A DNA stretch of 64,000 nucleotides. Source: Candidatus Poribacteria bacterium (GTDB lineage Bacteria > Poribacteria > WGA-4E > WGA-3G). Numbering within the stretch: the stretch's first letter is position 1; the number at the start of each line of letters is the position of its first letter. A program made the translations under genes and the position numbers. The stretch lies in assembly GCA_022820835.1 (NCBI GenBank), contig JAJEET010000130.1:62001-126000 (forward strand), given 5' to 3'. Of this stretch, positions 8,483 through 17,706 are shown piece after piece. A model generated the notes under the pieces. That model had not been told where the DNA came from, searched no databases, and worked only from the letters and a program-made list of their open reading frames with translations.

Positions 8483-11266
8483 TCAATCAATACCATGTTC
8501 CTCACAGTACGCACAGATAATCGGCAAAAAATCATCGGCGTATTTTTCCACTCTCACGGGACCAACACCGTGAATTCGCAGGAATGCGTCTTCGGTTTGT
8601 GGGAAATAAGTTGCCATTTCTTTTAAGGTCTTGTCAGAAAAAATACGGAATGCCCTTACCTCTTCTTTATCTGCCACAGTTTTGCGTTTATCGCGAAGTC
8701 GCTCGAAAAGTTCCAGAGCGTGTGCGTTTGGCTCTGCGGAGGTTGTTGAATCAGTATTCAATGCTTCAGTTGAGCGCGCTACCGGCTTCGTTTCATGTTC
8801 CTTGTAGTAGGCACGAATGATAGGCAAAAATATCTCGCCATATTTTTCGGTTTTTGCGGGTCCTACACTGGGCATCAGCTTAAACGTTTCCTCAGATGTC
8901 GGGAGATAGGTCGCCATTGATTGCAATGCTTTATCATGAAAAACCGCATTCGGGTGGACACCTTCTGACTCAGCAATTCTGTCTCGTTCAGCCCGAAGTA
9001 ATTCAAAAAGTTCCGAAGCATATTCAGAGAACACTTCGGATGTGAAAATATCTACCGCTTCCACCGAAAACCCCCAAAACGTATCTTTTCTATTAAGCAC
9101 TCCCCAACCTTTCTGAGTTACGCGGAGGCTGCCGTGCCGGGCATCTCGTTCAAGTAGTTTGTGTTGGAGGAATTGATGAGACAAATATCTCCACTGCGTC
9201 TTGTTGTATTCCAGACCGATGCCATACGTGGAGAGTTTGTCGTGTCGGTTATCAAGAATTTTTTTCTGCTTTGATCCGCGTAATATATCAATGATATACG
9301 TTTCCCCGAACAGTTCCTTTGTTCGTAAAACACAAGAGAGAAATTTTTGTGCAGGTTCTGTCAGCTCAACTCGCTCTGTTTCTGATTTACGGCAATTGTC
9401 ACACATCCGACAGTTCTGTGGTTCGTATTGTTCGCCAAAATAAGCCAACAACACTTTTCGACGGCATGCTATTGACGTTGCCCACGAAATCAGCGTTTGT
9501 GACCGTTCTTGTCGTCCTTGTTTTTCTGATTGCGCGCCTTGATGAATAAAATGATTGATCGTGTCAACATCACCATAACTAAACAACAAGAGACATTCCG
9601 CAGAAAGTCCATCGCGACCACTGCGACCGATCTCTTGATAGTAAGATTCGGGTTCCTTGGGTAATCCAGCGTGCAGCACAAACCGCACATCTGGTTTATC
9701 AATTCCCATACCAAAAGCAATTGTGGCAACTATGACCTGAATATCGCCATTGATGAAAGCATCTTGGTTTTGTTTACGGGTTTCGTCATCTAAGTCCGCA
9801 TGATAAGGCAGTACAGAAATCCGTCTAGCAGTTAGGTTGCGGCACAGTGATTCAACCTGTTTTATCGTTTGACAATAGATAATACCGGATTCTTGACGAT
9901 GTTTACGGAGAAACGCAAGTGTCTGATTAAGTAAGTCAACCTTCGGCTCAACGCCAATAAAAAGGTTTTCTCGGTTAAAACTTCCAATGAACTCATTTCC
10001 TTCGTCGAACTTGAGTAATTTTTTAATGTCCTTTTGAACTCTCGGAGTGGCGGTGGCTGTTAGTGCAACGCAAACCGCATTTTGGAAGCGTTCACGAATA
10101 GAAACCAACTCTCGATAATCCGGACGAAAATCATGACCCCACTGTGAAATGCAATGTGCTTCATCAATCGCAAGACATGACACATTTGATCTATCAAGTT
10201 GCAACAATGTTCCAGGTTTTACTAATGTCTCAGGCGTTATGTAAAGTAGTTTTACTTCACTTTGTGTGACGCGACGCATTGTAGTTTCTCGTTCTGAATA
10301 GCTGAGGGAACTGTTGAAATACGCGGTGCGAATACCTCTCTGTTCCAGCTGCATTACCTGGTCCTGCATAAGCGATTTTAGAGGGGAAACAACAACGGTC
10401 AAACCATTGAAAAGGAGTGCAGGCAATTGGTAACAAAGCGATTTTCCACCACCTGTTGGAAGTACAATCAAGGCATCCTGTCCCTTGAGGATGTGCTTAA
10501 TAATTTCCTCCTGAAATGGACGGAATTCTTCATGTCCAAAAACGTTTTGGAGAATTTCTAAAGGGGATTGCGTTAACGTTTGAGATGGGGGCAATTTCTC
10601 TTCATGAAAGGGTTTCTGTTCTTCTTGTCTTTCCTCTTCAAGAAACCAACCAGAGATTTGTGCGTAACAACGTTCTTCGACTGTTGGGTTATCTTCTGGT
10701 CGCCACCAATGTGCCAACGACACTCGTAGGAGCGTGTCCGCAGGAATTGTCTCAAGTGGTTCCTGAAAACCACCGAAAGTAAATGTGCATCCGCCATTTT
10801 CTGTAGGATAGCGATACCGAGGATTCTGCTTCTCTATATCAAGGGTCAGTGGCTGATCCGTCTTCCAAAATGTAGTACTGTAAGGTGGAATCCCATTTTG
10901 CTTGGCAATATGAAGTCTACCGCTTTCGGTATTCTGCAATAAACCATCATAGAGTTCGCGCGGGTGCCCTATTTTCGGCGGCATCAAAAGCTCAATAGCA
11001 CTCACCAAGTCTTTCGAGTCTTTTGCGGTGTGAATACGCGATTTTTTATGAACAACAATATTTTCGTTATGTGGCGGGATGAGTTCTGTTTCTGGAACCG
11101 GTTCGGCGGTTATCTCCCAAATATCACCAATCTCATATTCTCGATTTGCGCCATCATGCGGGTCGGCGTTAAACGGAATGAGCCGGACACTTTCGCCGCT
11201 CTCTGTAATTGCGCCAATACACGCCCCTTTGTTCATTCGGGTTTTCGCTACAATTAAGACTCTCAC
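8483..11266 (-). CDS. recQ: RecQ-family helicase with extra N-terminal domain and two HRDC domains
   Basis: 927 residues against about 600 for standard RecQ. Residues 1 to about 215 form an extra module (MRVLIVAKTRMNKGACIGAI, VRLIPF, YEIGDIWEI) resembling what I recall as a dual OB-fold domain. The 3'-5' helicase core follows: FRPFQEEII, the Walker A motif LPTGGGKSLCYQ, DEAHCISQWGHDFRPDY, LTATATPRV and QEIGRSGRDG. Then come a zinc site (CRRKVLL...CRMCDNC), a winged helix and two C-terminal HRDC repeats ending GVGPVRVEKYADDFL. The start is GTG 11266, whose bases overlap the upstream DUF488 stop (GTGA). Translational coupling suggests that the helicase and both DUF488 proteins work together on DNA. 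Confidence 0.92.
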   Translation of the reverse strand: MRVLIVAKTRMNKGACIGAITESGESVRLIPFNADPHDGANREYEIGDIWEITAEPVPETELIPPHNENIVVHKKSRIHTAKDSKDLVSAIELLMPPKIGHPRELYDGLLQNTESGRLHIAKQNGIPPYSTTFWKTDQPLTLDIEKQNPRYRYPTENGGCTFTFGGFQEPLETIPADTLLRVSLAHWWRPEDNPTVEERCYAQISGWFLEEERQEEQKPFHEEKLPPSQTLTQSPLEILQNVFGHEEFRPFQEEIIKHILKGQDALIVLPTGGGKSLCYQLPALLFNGLTVVVSPLKSLMQDQVMQLEQRGIRTAYFNSSLSYSERETTMRRVTQSEVKLLYITPETLVKPGTLLQLDRSNVSCLAIDEAHCISQWGHDFRPDYRELVSIRERFQNAVCVALTATATPRVQKDIKKLLKFDEGNEFIGSFNRENLFIGVEPKVDLLNQTLAFLRKHRQESGIIYCQTIKQVESLCRNLTARRISVLPYHADLDDETRKQNQDAFINGDIQVIVATIAFGMGIDKPDVRFVLHAGLPKEPESYYQEIGRSGRDGLSAECLLLFSYGDVDTINHFIHQGAQSEKQGRQERSQTLISWATSIACRRKVLLAYFGEQYEPQNCRMCDNCRKSETERVELTEPAQKFLSCVLRTKELFGETYIIDILRGSKQKKILDNRHDKLSTYGIGLEYNKTQWRYLSHQFLQHKLLERDARHGSLRVTQKGWGVLNRKDTFWGFSVEAVDIFTSEVFSEYASELFELLRAERDRIAESEGVHPNAVFHDKALQSMATYLPTSEETFKLMPSVGPAKTEKYGEIFLPIIRAYYKEHETKPVARSTEALNTDSTTSAEPNAHALELFERLRDKRKTVADKEEVRAFRIFSDKTLKEMATYFPQTEDAFLRIHGVGPVRVEKYADDFLPIICAYCEEHGID

Positions 11267-11751
11267 GGTAGAATATCCTCGACCTCCAAATTCAAGGTTT
11301 CCGCTAATTTATCCGCTACCAAGGAGCGGTGGCACGCTTCGGGTGCTGTTTCCACACAACAGAATGCGACAACTCTCGCATCCGATTCCAGTTCGTCCAG
11401 TAGACTTTTCGGTTCAAACCCGGCGAGGCATTCGGTTTGGTAGGCTTCAATGAACGCTTTCCCAAGTTCAGTCCGTTTGCGTTTAGCCGTTTTCGTCGCT
11501 TTATCTGCCGCTGCCTGTTTGTCGCGAACGGCTTGCGTCGGAGCGAGATCTTTGCGGTGAATATATCGGATGCCAAGTTCGGCAAGTCGGGCTTGCAACC
11601 GCTTGCTGTTGGCGAATGCGTAGGTGCTACCGCGGACACCGCGCCGACTTCGGATATCACAAAACGTATCAACCTCTGCTTTGCACAACGCCTCAAAAAA
11701 ACTGGATTCGTCGAAACCATATACGCCGATAGTGATAATTTTAATTTGCAT
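11263..11751 (-). CDS. DUF488 family protein, second copy
   Basis: 162 residues. The N-terminus has the family start IKIITIGVYGFDESSFFEAL and the middle CDIRSRRGVRGS. The diagnostic C-terminal motif is CCVETAPEACHRSLVADKL, with Cys-Cys and Cys-His likely to form an active or metal site. DUF488 proteins have no firmly established biochemistry that I can cite. This gene follows another DUF488 by 11 bases and overlaps recQ by four, so the three form one unit. The two DUF488 proteins are only distantly similar, which suggests a heterodimer or distinct roles rather than recent duplication. Confidence 0.85.
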   Translation of the reverse strand: MQIKIITIGVYGFDESSFFEALCKAEVDTFCDIRSRRGVRGSTYAFANSKRLQARLAELGIRYIHRKDLAPTQAVRDKQAAADKATKTAKRKRTELGKAFIEAYQTECLAGFEPKSLLDELESDARVVAFCCVETAPEACHRSLVADKLAETLNLEVEDILP

Positions 11752-11762
11752 AGTAGATTTAA

Positions 11763-12311
11763 TTACGGGTATTTCTTCCGCGAGTAGAATGTGTGTTCAC
11801 CAAACATTGACAATTGACCGCCTGTTAGCCGATCAACCGCTTTTTCCTGGGGCAATTCCTCACCATTTTCATCGATGTGAATCACGGGGATGTCTTGCGT
11901 TGTGAGTGTCGCACCGATCAGTTTGCAGCGATGACACGCTTCCGGTTTCCCTTCGCTGCACATCAAGACAACACGCTGTTGCTGCATGAAAGCGGTATGA
12001 AGACGTTGAATCCCACGCTGATAGAATTCCGCAGCTTTGACCTTTTCGTAGTCAACGTTTCCGTTAACATAACACGCTTCATCGTCGGGTCTACCACCGA
12101 GCGAGTCACCCATGAACACGTAGCGGATACCGTGTTTTGTGAGTTCAGCCTCAAGCTGCGCTTTCGAGAACTCAGGCTTATAGCGGGAATAGGGCGCAGA
12201 CCGGACATCGATGAGATAGGCGATCTCATGCTGATGTAGCATTTCAATGAGTTCTGCTATTGACCGGCTACCGTAACCGATCGTATAAATTGGGGTAGGT
12301 GATTTTTCCAT
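11763..12311 (-). CDS. DUF488 family protein, first copy
   Basis: 182 residues beginning PIYTIGYGSRSIAELIEML, then IDVRSAPYSRYKPEFSK, GDSLGGRP, and MCSEGKPEACHRCKLIGATL. The E-x-x-P-x-x-CHR signature is the classic DUF488 motif. The C-terminus (LTGGQLSMFGEHTF) is also typical. It is the first gene of the DUF488-DUF488-RecQ unit and has a reasonable promoter directly upstream. Function is unknown; its link to a helicase supports a nucleic-acid role. Confidence 0.87.
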   Translation of the reverse strand: MEKSPTPIYTIGYGSRSIAELIEMLHQHEIAYLIDVRSAPYSRYKPEFSKAQLEAELTKHGIRYVFMGDSLGGRPDDEACYVNGNVDYEKVKAAEFYQRGIQRLHTAFMQQQRVVLMCSEGKPEACHRCKLIGATLTTQDIPVIHIDENGEELPQEKAVDRLTGGQLSMFGEHTFYSRKKYP

Positions 12312-12320
12312 AATAGATAC

Positions 12321-12349
12321 ATAGTATCATATAGTTTATGAAAAAACAA
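12321..12349 (-). promoter_or_regulatory. promoter of the DUF488-RecQ unit
   Basis: On the minus strand TTGTTT and TACTAT are 17 bases apart, ending about ten bases before the first DUF488 ATG. The leader would be very short. Confidence 0.45.
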
Positions 12350-12425
12350 TAGAATTCTGTTCATCTATCTCCTCCATCGCTGACGCTGTTTCTAACCGCA
12401 CTTATTGGCAACCATCACAATATTC

Positions 12426-12455
12426 TTGCTATTTTTACGCAAGATTTGCTATATT
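12426..12455 (+). promoter_or_regulatory. putative promoter of the GNAT gene
   Basis: TTGCTA and TATATT are separated by 18 bases, about 50 bases before ATG 12504. Weak to moderate match. Confidence 0.35.
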
Positions 12456-12503
12456 AACGAAAAATAGGTTTCAAAATTTAATCTTCCGCAAGCACATCCA
12501 CTC

Positions 12504-13073
12504 ATGAAAAACTACAGCGTCAGAATGATCCGTGAGAATATGGAAAACATCCCACAATTCCCTGTTCCAAAAGGCTTTGCTATCCGCAATTACCGTCCAG
12601 GTGAAGGGCATATATGGACCCGGATTCAGAGAGCAGCGGAACCCTATATCAACATTGACGACGGACTTTTTTTTCGCGAGTTCAAACGAGATTTGCTGGC
12701 GATGGAGGATCGGAGTTTTTTCCTCACGACAGACGCAGGTGAGGAGATAGGCACAATCACGGCGTGGTGGCAGCCGGACATGGATGGCAAAAATTGGGGA
12801 CAGATCCATTGGGTCGCAATTCACCCCGACTATCAAGGACGTGGGCTCTCTAAGCCGATGATGTCGGTGGCGATGACACGTCTCAAGCGATCCCACAAAC
12901 GCTGTTTTCTCGATACATCAACCGTGCGAATCCCCGCAATCAAACGCTATCTCGATTTCGGATTCACCCCAGACTTTTCGCGTGAGAATAATAGCCGAGA
13001 GGCTTGGACGGAAGTCGCCTCCGTTTTGGAACATCCCGTTTTGGCGCAGCTTGAAAGCCAAAAATTGCTATGA
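12504..13073 (+). CDS. GNAT-family N-acetyltransferase
   Basis: 189 residues. The acetyl-CoA binding motif A is clear: WVAIHPDYQGRGLSKPMM, with Q-G-R-G as the pyrophosphate loop, followed by motif B-like AIKRYLDFGFTPD. The N-terminal half (IRNYRPGEGHIWTRIQRAA) is the usual variable acceptor-binding part. The substrate is unknown. The gene lies 26 bases before the membrane phosphatase gene and may be co-transcribed with it. Confidence 0.85.
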   Translation: MKNYSVRMIRENMENIPQFPVPKGFAIRNYRPGEGHIWTRIQRAAEPYINIDDGLFFREFKRDLLAMEDRSFFLTTDAGEEIGTITAWWQPDMDGKNWGQIHWVAIHPDYQGRGLSKPMMSVAMTRLKRSHKRCFLDTSTVRIPAIKRYLDFGFTPDFSRENNSREAWTEVASVLEHPVLAQLESQKLL

Positions 13074-13099
13074 GGAGCGAGAACTGACAATTTTTAGAC

Positions 13100-15166
13100 A
13101 TGAAACATAAGGTAATTCTAACATTCCATCTCATTTTAGCAACACTCGGGTGCATCTGCCAAACACCGGCACAAAATGATGAGCCTGTGCCCGGTACCCC
13201 TATACGCATCCTGACGTTAGATGCTGTGGAGGCAGGCACCAGTTTGCAGGGGGCTTGGAAATATCATCCGGGCGATAATCCGCAATGGGCAAGTCCTACT
13301 TTTAATGATGCCACTTGGGAATCTACCGATACACTGTTGTTACAAGACAGTTTGCCTGAGAGTGGGTGGGAGGGCATCGGTTGGTTCAGGGTTCATCTGT
13401 CCGTTCCTGATGAACAGCTTCAGAATATGCCATTAGCACTTCAAGTGACGTATCAAGTCGGTGCTTCTGAAATCTATCTCAATGGGGATTTGATTTATAA
13501 ATTTGGGACTGTAGGGACGCAGAAAGGAGAAGAGGAGCCTTATTGGGAACGCGATCCACAGGTAATCTCGTTTTCGGGCAAAACCGACCACCTCATCGCA
13601 GTGCGGTATTCTAATTTCTCTTTTAATGAGTCAGCAATAATGTTCGGTTTCGGGCTTAAACTCGCACCTCTAAACCCGAACATTAAAAGGCGTATTACCG
13701 TTGTTAACGAGGGCACCACTATTCAGATGGTGTGGACAGCGGTCGCGGTCTTCCTAATGCTGCAGCATCTTTTGCTATTTATCTTTTACCCACGGGCAAG
13801 GGAAAATCTCTATTTCGCAATTTCGACAGGGAGCATCGGTGCTTTAGTTTTTCTGACTTTCCAATTTATTCTTTTTGCGACAAGTGTAACCCAAATTCTA
13901 TTTCTGTTTCGACTCCTTTTCTGTGTCTATGTGCTGATGTTTTTATCTGGGCTGTTATTTCTCTACACGCTCTTTTACCAGAAGTTACCGAAACTTTCTT
14001 GGCTCTTTATTATTGGATGGATTCTGACCGTCTGTGTGACGCTATTTAACCTTGATTTTACCGAGAGGGTCCCCGGGAATCTGGAACTGTTTGATCAGAC
14101 CAAGATTCACTTCAACGTCGGGGGCGCTGAGGTTTTACTTTTATTCATCTTTACATGCCTCACGTTTTTAGAGATGGCGCGGGTGATTATCGTCGCCATT
14201 TTCAAGAAAAAAGATGGCGCGTGGATCTTTGGACTCGGTTCCCTCTCGCCCTTTATCTTAACATTTGTGCTTGGGGATATCGTTGCGCGAGCGGGCTATA
14301 CAATTAACTGGCGAATGGGTTTACTCGCCAGCATCCTCGCCCCACTTTTTTCGATGTCGGTTTACCTTGCTCGCAATTTCTCACGAACACACCGAAAACT
14401 TGAAACGGAGGTACTTGAGCGGCAGCTTTTAGAGGCAGAAAATACCCGTAAAACAGAGGAATTGGAAGAAGCGCGTAAACTCCAAGTATCAATGCTGCCA
14501 CAGACCGCACCTCAACTTCCTAACCTTGATATCGTTTTTGAGATGCACACCGCGACAGAGGTCGGTGGCGACTATTATGACTATAATCTCACTGATGACG
14601 GGCAGCTCACCCTTGCAATTGGAGACGCAACAGGACACGGCACGAATGCCGGGCTTGTCGTCTCCGCTGTCAAGAGCCTTTTCAAAACATCGGCACCGGA
14701 TGCCGGCAACTTAGAAACACTTGAACGGATTTCGCAAGGTGTTAAGAGTATGAACCTGAAACGGTTGTATATGGCGATGACACTCGCTAAGTTCAACGGC
14801 AATAAACTAACGCTTACAGCCGCCGGAATGCCACCTGTCCTCATCTATCGATCAGACGAAAACCTTGTTGAAGAGATACTCCTTGAAGGGATGCCGTTAG
14901 GCGGGTTCATCGGAGCCGAACGGGAAGAAGCATCATATCAACTCCAAAGTGGTGATACTGTTTTGTTCATGAGTGATGGACTGCCGGAGATGTTGAACCC
15001 TGAAAACGAAATGTTAGACTATCCAAGAACAAAAGCTGCGTTTGAAGAAGTGGCAGATCAATCCCCGAAAACAATTATCGACCGTATTTTCAAAGTGAGC
15101 ATGTTATGGGCGGATGGAGAACCGCAGGCGGATGATATAACGCTTGTTGTCATTAAGGTCAAATAA
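13100..15166 (+). CDS. membrane sensor with SpoIIE/PP2C serine phosphatase domain
   Basis: 688 residues in three parts. A signal sequence and an exported beta-sandwich (about 30-195: GAWKYHPGD, WEGIGWFRVHLSVP, EIYLNGDLIYKFG) resemble 7TM sensor or glycosidase-type sugar-binding folds. About seven hydrophobic segments follow between residues 205 and 440. After a short coiled coil the cytoplasmic part has ARKLQVSMLPQ, VGGDYYDY, IGDATGHGTNAGL and MSDGLPEMLN, with the Asp residues that bind Mn/Mg in PP2C-like RsbU/SpoIIE phosphatases. Such proteins dephosphorylate anti-sigma antagonists in partner-switching circuits; no such partner is encoded nearby. Confidence 0.85.
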   Translation: MKHKVILTFHLILATLGCICQTPAQNDEPVPGTPIRILTLDAVEAGTSLQGAWKYHPGDNPQWASPTFNDATWESTDTLLLQDSLPESGWEGIGWFRVHLSVPDEQLQNMPLALQVTYQVGASEIYLNGDLIYKFGTVGTQKGEEEPYWERDPQVISFSGKTDHLIAVRYSNFSFNESAIMFGFGLKLAPLNPNIKRRITVVNEGTTIQMVWTAVAVFLMLQHLLLFIFYPRARENLYFAISTGSIGALVFLTFQFILFATSVTQILFLFRLLFCVYVLMFLSGLLFLYTLFYQKLPKLSWLFIIGWILTVCVTLFNLDFTERVPGNLELFDQTKIHFNVGGAEVLLLFIFTCLTFLEMARVIIVAIFKKKDGAWIFGLGSLSPFILTFVLGDIVARAGYTINWRMGLLASILAPLFSMSVYLARNFSRTHRKLETEVLERQLLEAENTRKTEELEEARKLQVSMLPQTAPQLPNLDIVFEMHTATEVGGDYYDYNLTDDGQLTLAIGDATGHGTNAGLVVSAVKSLFKTSAPDAGNLETLERISQGVKSMNLKRLYMAMTLAKFNGNKLTLTAAGMPPVLIYRSDENLVEEILLEGMPLGGFIGAEREEASYQLQSGDTVLFMSDGLPEMLNPENEMLDYPRTKAAFEEVADQSPKTIIDRIFKVSMLWADGEPQADDITLVVIKVK

Positions 15167-15266
15167 CGTATTACCTGTTAAACTGAACTCCTAACCCGTA
15201 GTAAAAAATTCAATGAGAGGGAGTGCCCGGCATGACGACAACGATGACATTATCTCTCACAAAAAC

Positions 15267-16172
15267 CTATTCCATCGCGAGGCGTTTTTTCTGTTCTTCC
15301 AACATCTTCTTCTGACGCTGAACGCGCTCCGGGACTAAACGTTCTCGCGGTGCCGTCGGCTTGAAATCCAGACGTTCTTTCCCCAATCCGTGCAGAACAC
15401 TCAATTCCACCGGCGAGAAATCGTCTGGGTCCTCACGGTTGAAATTCATCGGTTCTTTAAGCGCAACTGGTGGGTTTGTGATAAAACGGGCGCGACCGGA
15501 CGGATTCTGTGACGCAGCGTGCAAAATGAACGGGTGCAGCAACACAACGTCTCCAGCATTTCCGGTAATTTCTACAAAATCCTCGCACTTTCCAATGAGT
15601 TTGCCAAAACCATTGCCCGGTAACAATCCTTCTGGATGTTCATATAACCACTGCGCAACGTGCTGGACAGAATCGCACGCCACAAATGTTCCGCCACTCT
15701 GTGGATAAATATCTGACCAGACAACGATGGTGAGTAATCCTTGCTCCGGACTGTCAAGGAAATGACGGAAGAAATCGCCATCCTTGTGCCAACCACTAAC
15801 TTTTGGAGAAGGCGGTTGCCAGGGCGTGTCCGCACCTAACGCAAAGTTAATAATAAAACCATCGCTCCAACCGGGTCTTGCATTGTTTCCGCGGGGAGTG
15901 ATAATCCTGTCTTCACCGCCAAGTAGATCACAGATAGCATCCCATGCTCGCGGTGCAACATCTTCAATCAGCACACGGTTCATAGATGGTATATGGATGC
16001 GCGGTTCTTTCCAAGTACTCGGATCGTCTGGATTATAACCGAGTCGTTTAAAGGCAAACGCACGCCATTCTTCCGCCAATTCGCGTGGAAAACAGTCCTT
16101 TAAAACGATGTGTCCCTTCTCGATGAAGTGATTAACGTCTACTTCAGTGAGTGTTCTGTAAGTTCTCGCCAT
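15267..16172 (-). CDS. phytanoyl-CoA dioxygenase (PhyH) family protein
   Basis: 301 residues. The Fe(II) facial triad is visible: H-x-D in WHKDGDFF and the distal His in LLHPFILHAAS, followed by the likely 2-oxoglutarate-binding Arg in GRARFITNPPVAL. SGGTFVACDSVQHV is the usual strand between them. The family uses Fe(II) and 2-oxoglutarate to hydroxylate small molecules; the substrate is unknown. It is 11 bases downstream of the UPF0261 gene and probably in the same transcript. GAGAGGAC precedes the ATG. Confidence 0.88.
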   Translation of the reverse strand: MARTYRTLTEVDVNHFIEKGHIVLKDCFPRELAEEWRAFAFKRLGYNPDDPSTWKEPRIHIPSMNRVLIEDVAPRAWDAICDLLGGEDRIITPRGNNARPGWSDGFIINFALGADTPWQPPSPKVSGWHKDGDFFRHFLDSPEQGLLTIVVWSDIYPQSGGTFVACDSVQHVAQWLYEHPEGLLPGNGFGKLIGKCEDFVEITGNAGDVVLLHPFILHAASQNPSGRARFITNPPVALKEPMNFNREDPDDFSPVELSVLHGLGKERLDFKPTAPRERLVPERVQRQKKMLEEQKKRLAME

Positions 16173-16183
16173 TTTTGTCCTCT

Positions 16184-17428
16184 CTACTGTATGCTCTTCA
16201 ACAGCGTTTCTGCGAGTTTCGTCGCAAACGCATCGTCATTGATGTGAGCGTCCATTTCGATAACCGTAACGTTATCATGGATATGTGCCTTTAGATTTTC
16301 TGTCCATGCAGTGCGCGCTTCCGGTGAATCAAACGGTTGTCCTGTTTTATCAATTGCCGATACACCTTGCATCGGAATAATAACCGTGGTGGGGCCCTGT
16401 GCTTCGCTCAATTTGCGTGCCATAATGTGTCCGAGTTCGGCAGCTTCTTCAGCGGTTGTCCGCATCAACGTCACTGTCGGATTGTGTTGGTAGAACAGCC
16501 TATCGCTGAACTTCTCTGGCACCGTGTCCGGCGGCCCGAAATTTACCATATCCAATGCACCGGGCGCGACGACTTGCGGCAAACCCGTTTGTCCGGCGGC
16601 TTCCAGTCTATCGGGGCCGGCACTCAGGATTCCACCGACTAATTCGTCAGCGAGTTCGGTCGTCGTCACGTCTAATACCCCGATGAGAAAACCGCCTTTC
16701 ACCAAATCTTCCATCGCTCGTCCACCGGTCCCAGTTGCGTGGAATACGAGAACTTCGTAGCCAGCTTCTTCAAGAATTTCTCTCGCCCTTGTGACACACG
16801 GGGTCGTTACACCGAACATCGTCGCCGCGATTAACGGTTTGTCTGCTGCTGCCTCGGGGACTTCCGCGTTCACCATCCCGACAATCGCACCGGCAGCATT
16901 GGCGAGAATCTGTCGCGATAAACGATTAATACCAGCGATGTCTACGACAGAGTACATCATACAAATATCTTTTGATTGTACGTAAGGACTCGTGTCGCCT
17001 GATGCGAGTGTGGACACCATAATTTTCGGGACACCGACCGGAACAGCCTGCATCGCCGTTGTTCCGATGGTCGTGCCTGCGGAGCCGCCGAGTGAGATGA
17101 TGCCATCAATCTCGCCTGCAGCGTGTTTTTCAGCAACAATTGCTGCGGCACCTTCTGCCATCACGGTGACGCTATTACCCCGATCGCCTTCGCCTCGCAA
17201 TGCCTCTAAAGATGAACCGCCTGCCTGGGCAACCGCATCGGCAGAGATGTCAGGTGCTAATTGTGGTGCTTCCAATATACCTGTATTGATAACACACGTT
17301 GAAATTCCTGCCGATTCAATCTGCGTTTTGATGAATGAGAATTCTACACCTTTCGTGTCCATTGTTCCGACAATGCATACCCTTTTTGACGCAGCTTGCA
17401 AGTCAAAACTTGCTGTTATGTCCGCCAT
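16184..17428 (-). CDS. Tm-1-like ATP-binding protein, UPF0261 family
   Basis: 414 residues from ATG 17428. The frame extends to 17536, but that start would lie upstream of the -10 box; GGAGGTATCCGAGG sits directly before 17428. Landmarks are VCIVGTMDTKGVEFSF at the N-terminus, GIISLGGSAGTTIGT, MMYSVVDIAGINRLSRQIL, and LVFHATGTGGRAMEDL. The family is named after the plant antiviral protein Tm-1 and is often linked to catabolic genes, but its reaction is not known to me. It leads a likely two-gene operon with the PhyH protein. Confidence 0.88.
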   Translation of the reverse strand: MADITASFDLQAASKRVCIVGTMDTKGVEFSFIKTQIESAGISTCVINTGILEAPQLAPDISADAVAQAGGSSLEALRGEGDRGNSVTVMAEGAAAIVAEKHAAGEIDGIISLGGSAGTTIGTTAMQAVPVGVPKIMVSTLASGDTSPYVQSKDICMMYSVVDIAGINRLSRQILANAAGAIVGMVNAEVPEAAADKPLIAATMFGVTTPCVTRAREILEEAGYEVLVFHATGTGGRAMEDLVKGGFLIGVLDVTTTELADELVGGILSAGPDRLEAAGQTGLPQVVAPGALDMVNFGPPDTVPEKFSDRLFYQHNPTVTLMRTTAEEAAELGHIMARKLSEAQGPTTVIIPMQGVSAIDKTGQPFDSPEARTAWTENLKAHIHDNVTVIEMDAHINDDAFATKLAETLLKSIQ

Positions 17429-17486
17429 CCTCGGATACCTCCACTGTTTTATTCGCGCCGAGACTGTTGTTAACTTGTAGTAGATT

Positions 17487-17515
17487 ATTATAAGTCGCGT
17501 AGTCAGGTATGTCAA
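17487..17515 (-). promoter_or_regulatory. consensus sigma-70 promoter of the UPF0261-PhyH operon
   Basis: TTGACA and TATAAT are separated by 17 bases on the minus strand, both perfect consensus. The -10 box is about 60 bases before ATG 17428. Confidence 0.8.
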
Positions 17516-17527
17516 GCGATTTTTTAA

Positions 17528-17556
17528 TTGACACAATTGCGGAGATGTGATAAACT
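17528..17556 (+). promoter_or_regulatory. promoter of the GspG-like gene
   Basis: TTGACA and TAAACT are 17 bases apart on the plus strand, divergent from the previous promoter with their -35 boxes 12 bases apart. Shared regulation of both directions is possible. Confidence 0.65.
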
Positions 17557-17706
17557 AAAGGAAATTATCGGTTGTCATTTTTCAGTTGTCGGCATCTCTA
17601 AAAGCCTCAACCGTTTTAACTGATGGATGATAGCGATTTGGTCTTTACGATGCCAGTCGTGGGAGGCGGACTAACCCCGATTTTCCGAAGATCGCGGAGG
17701 AAATGC

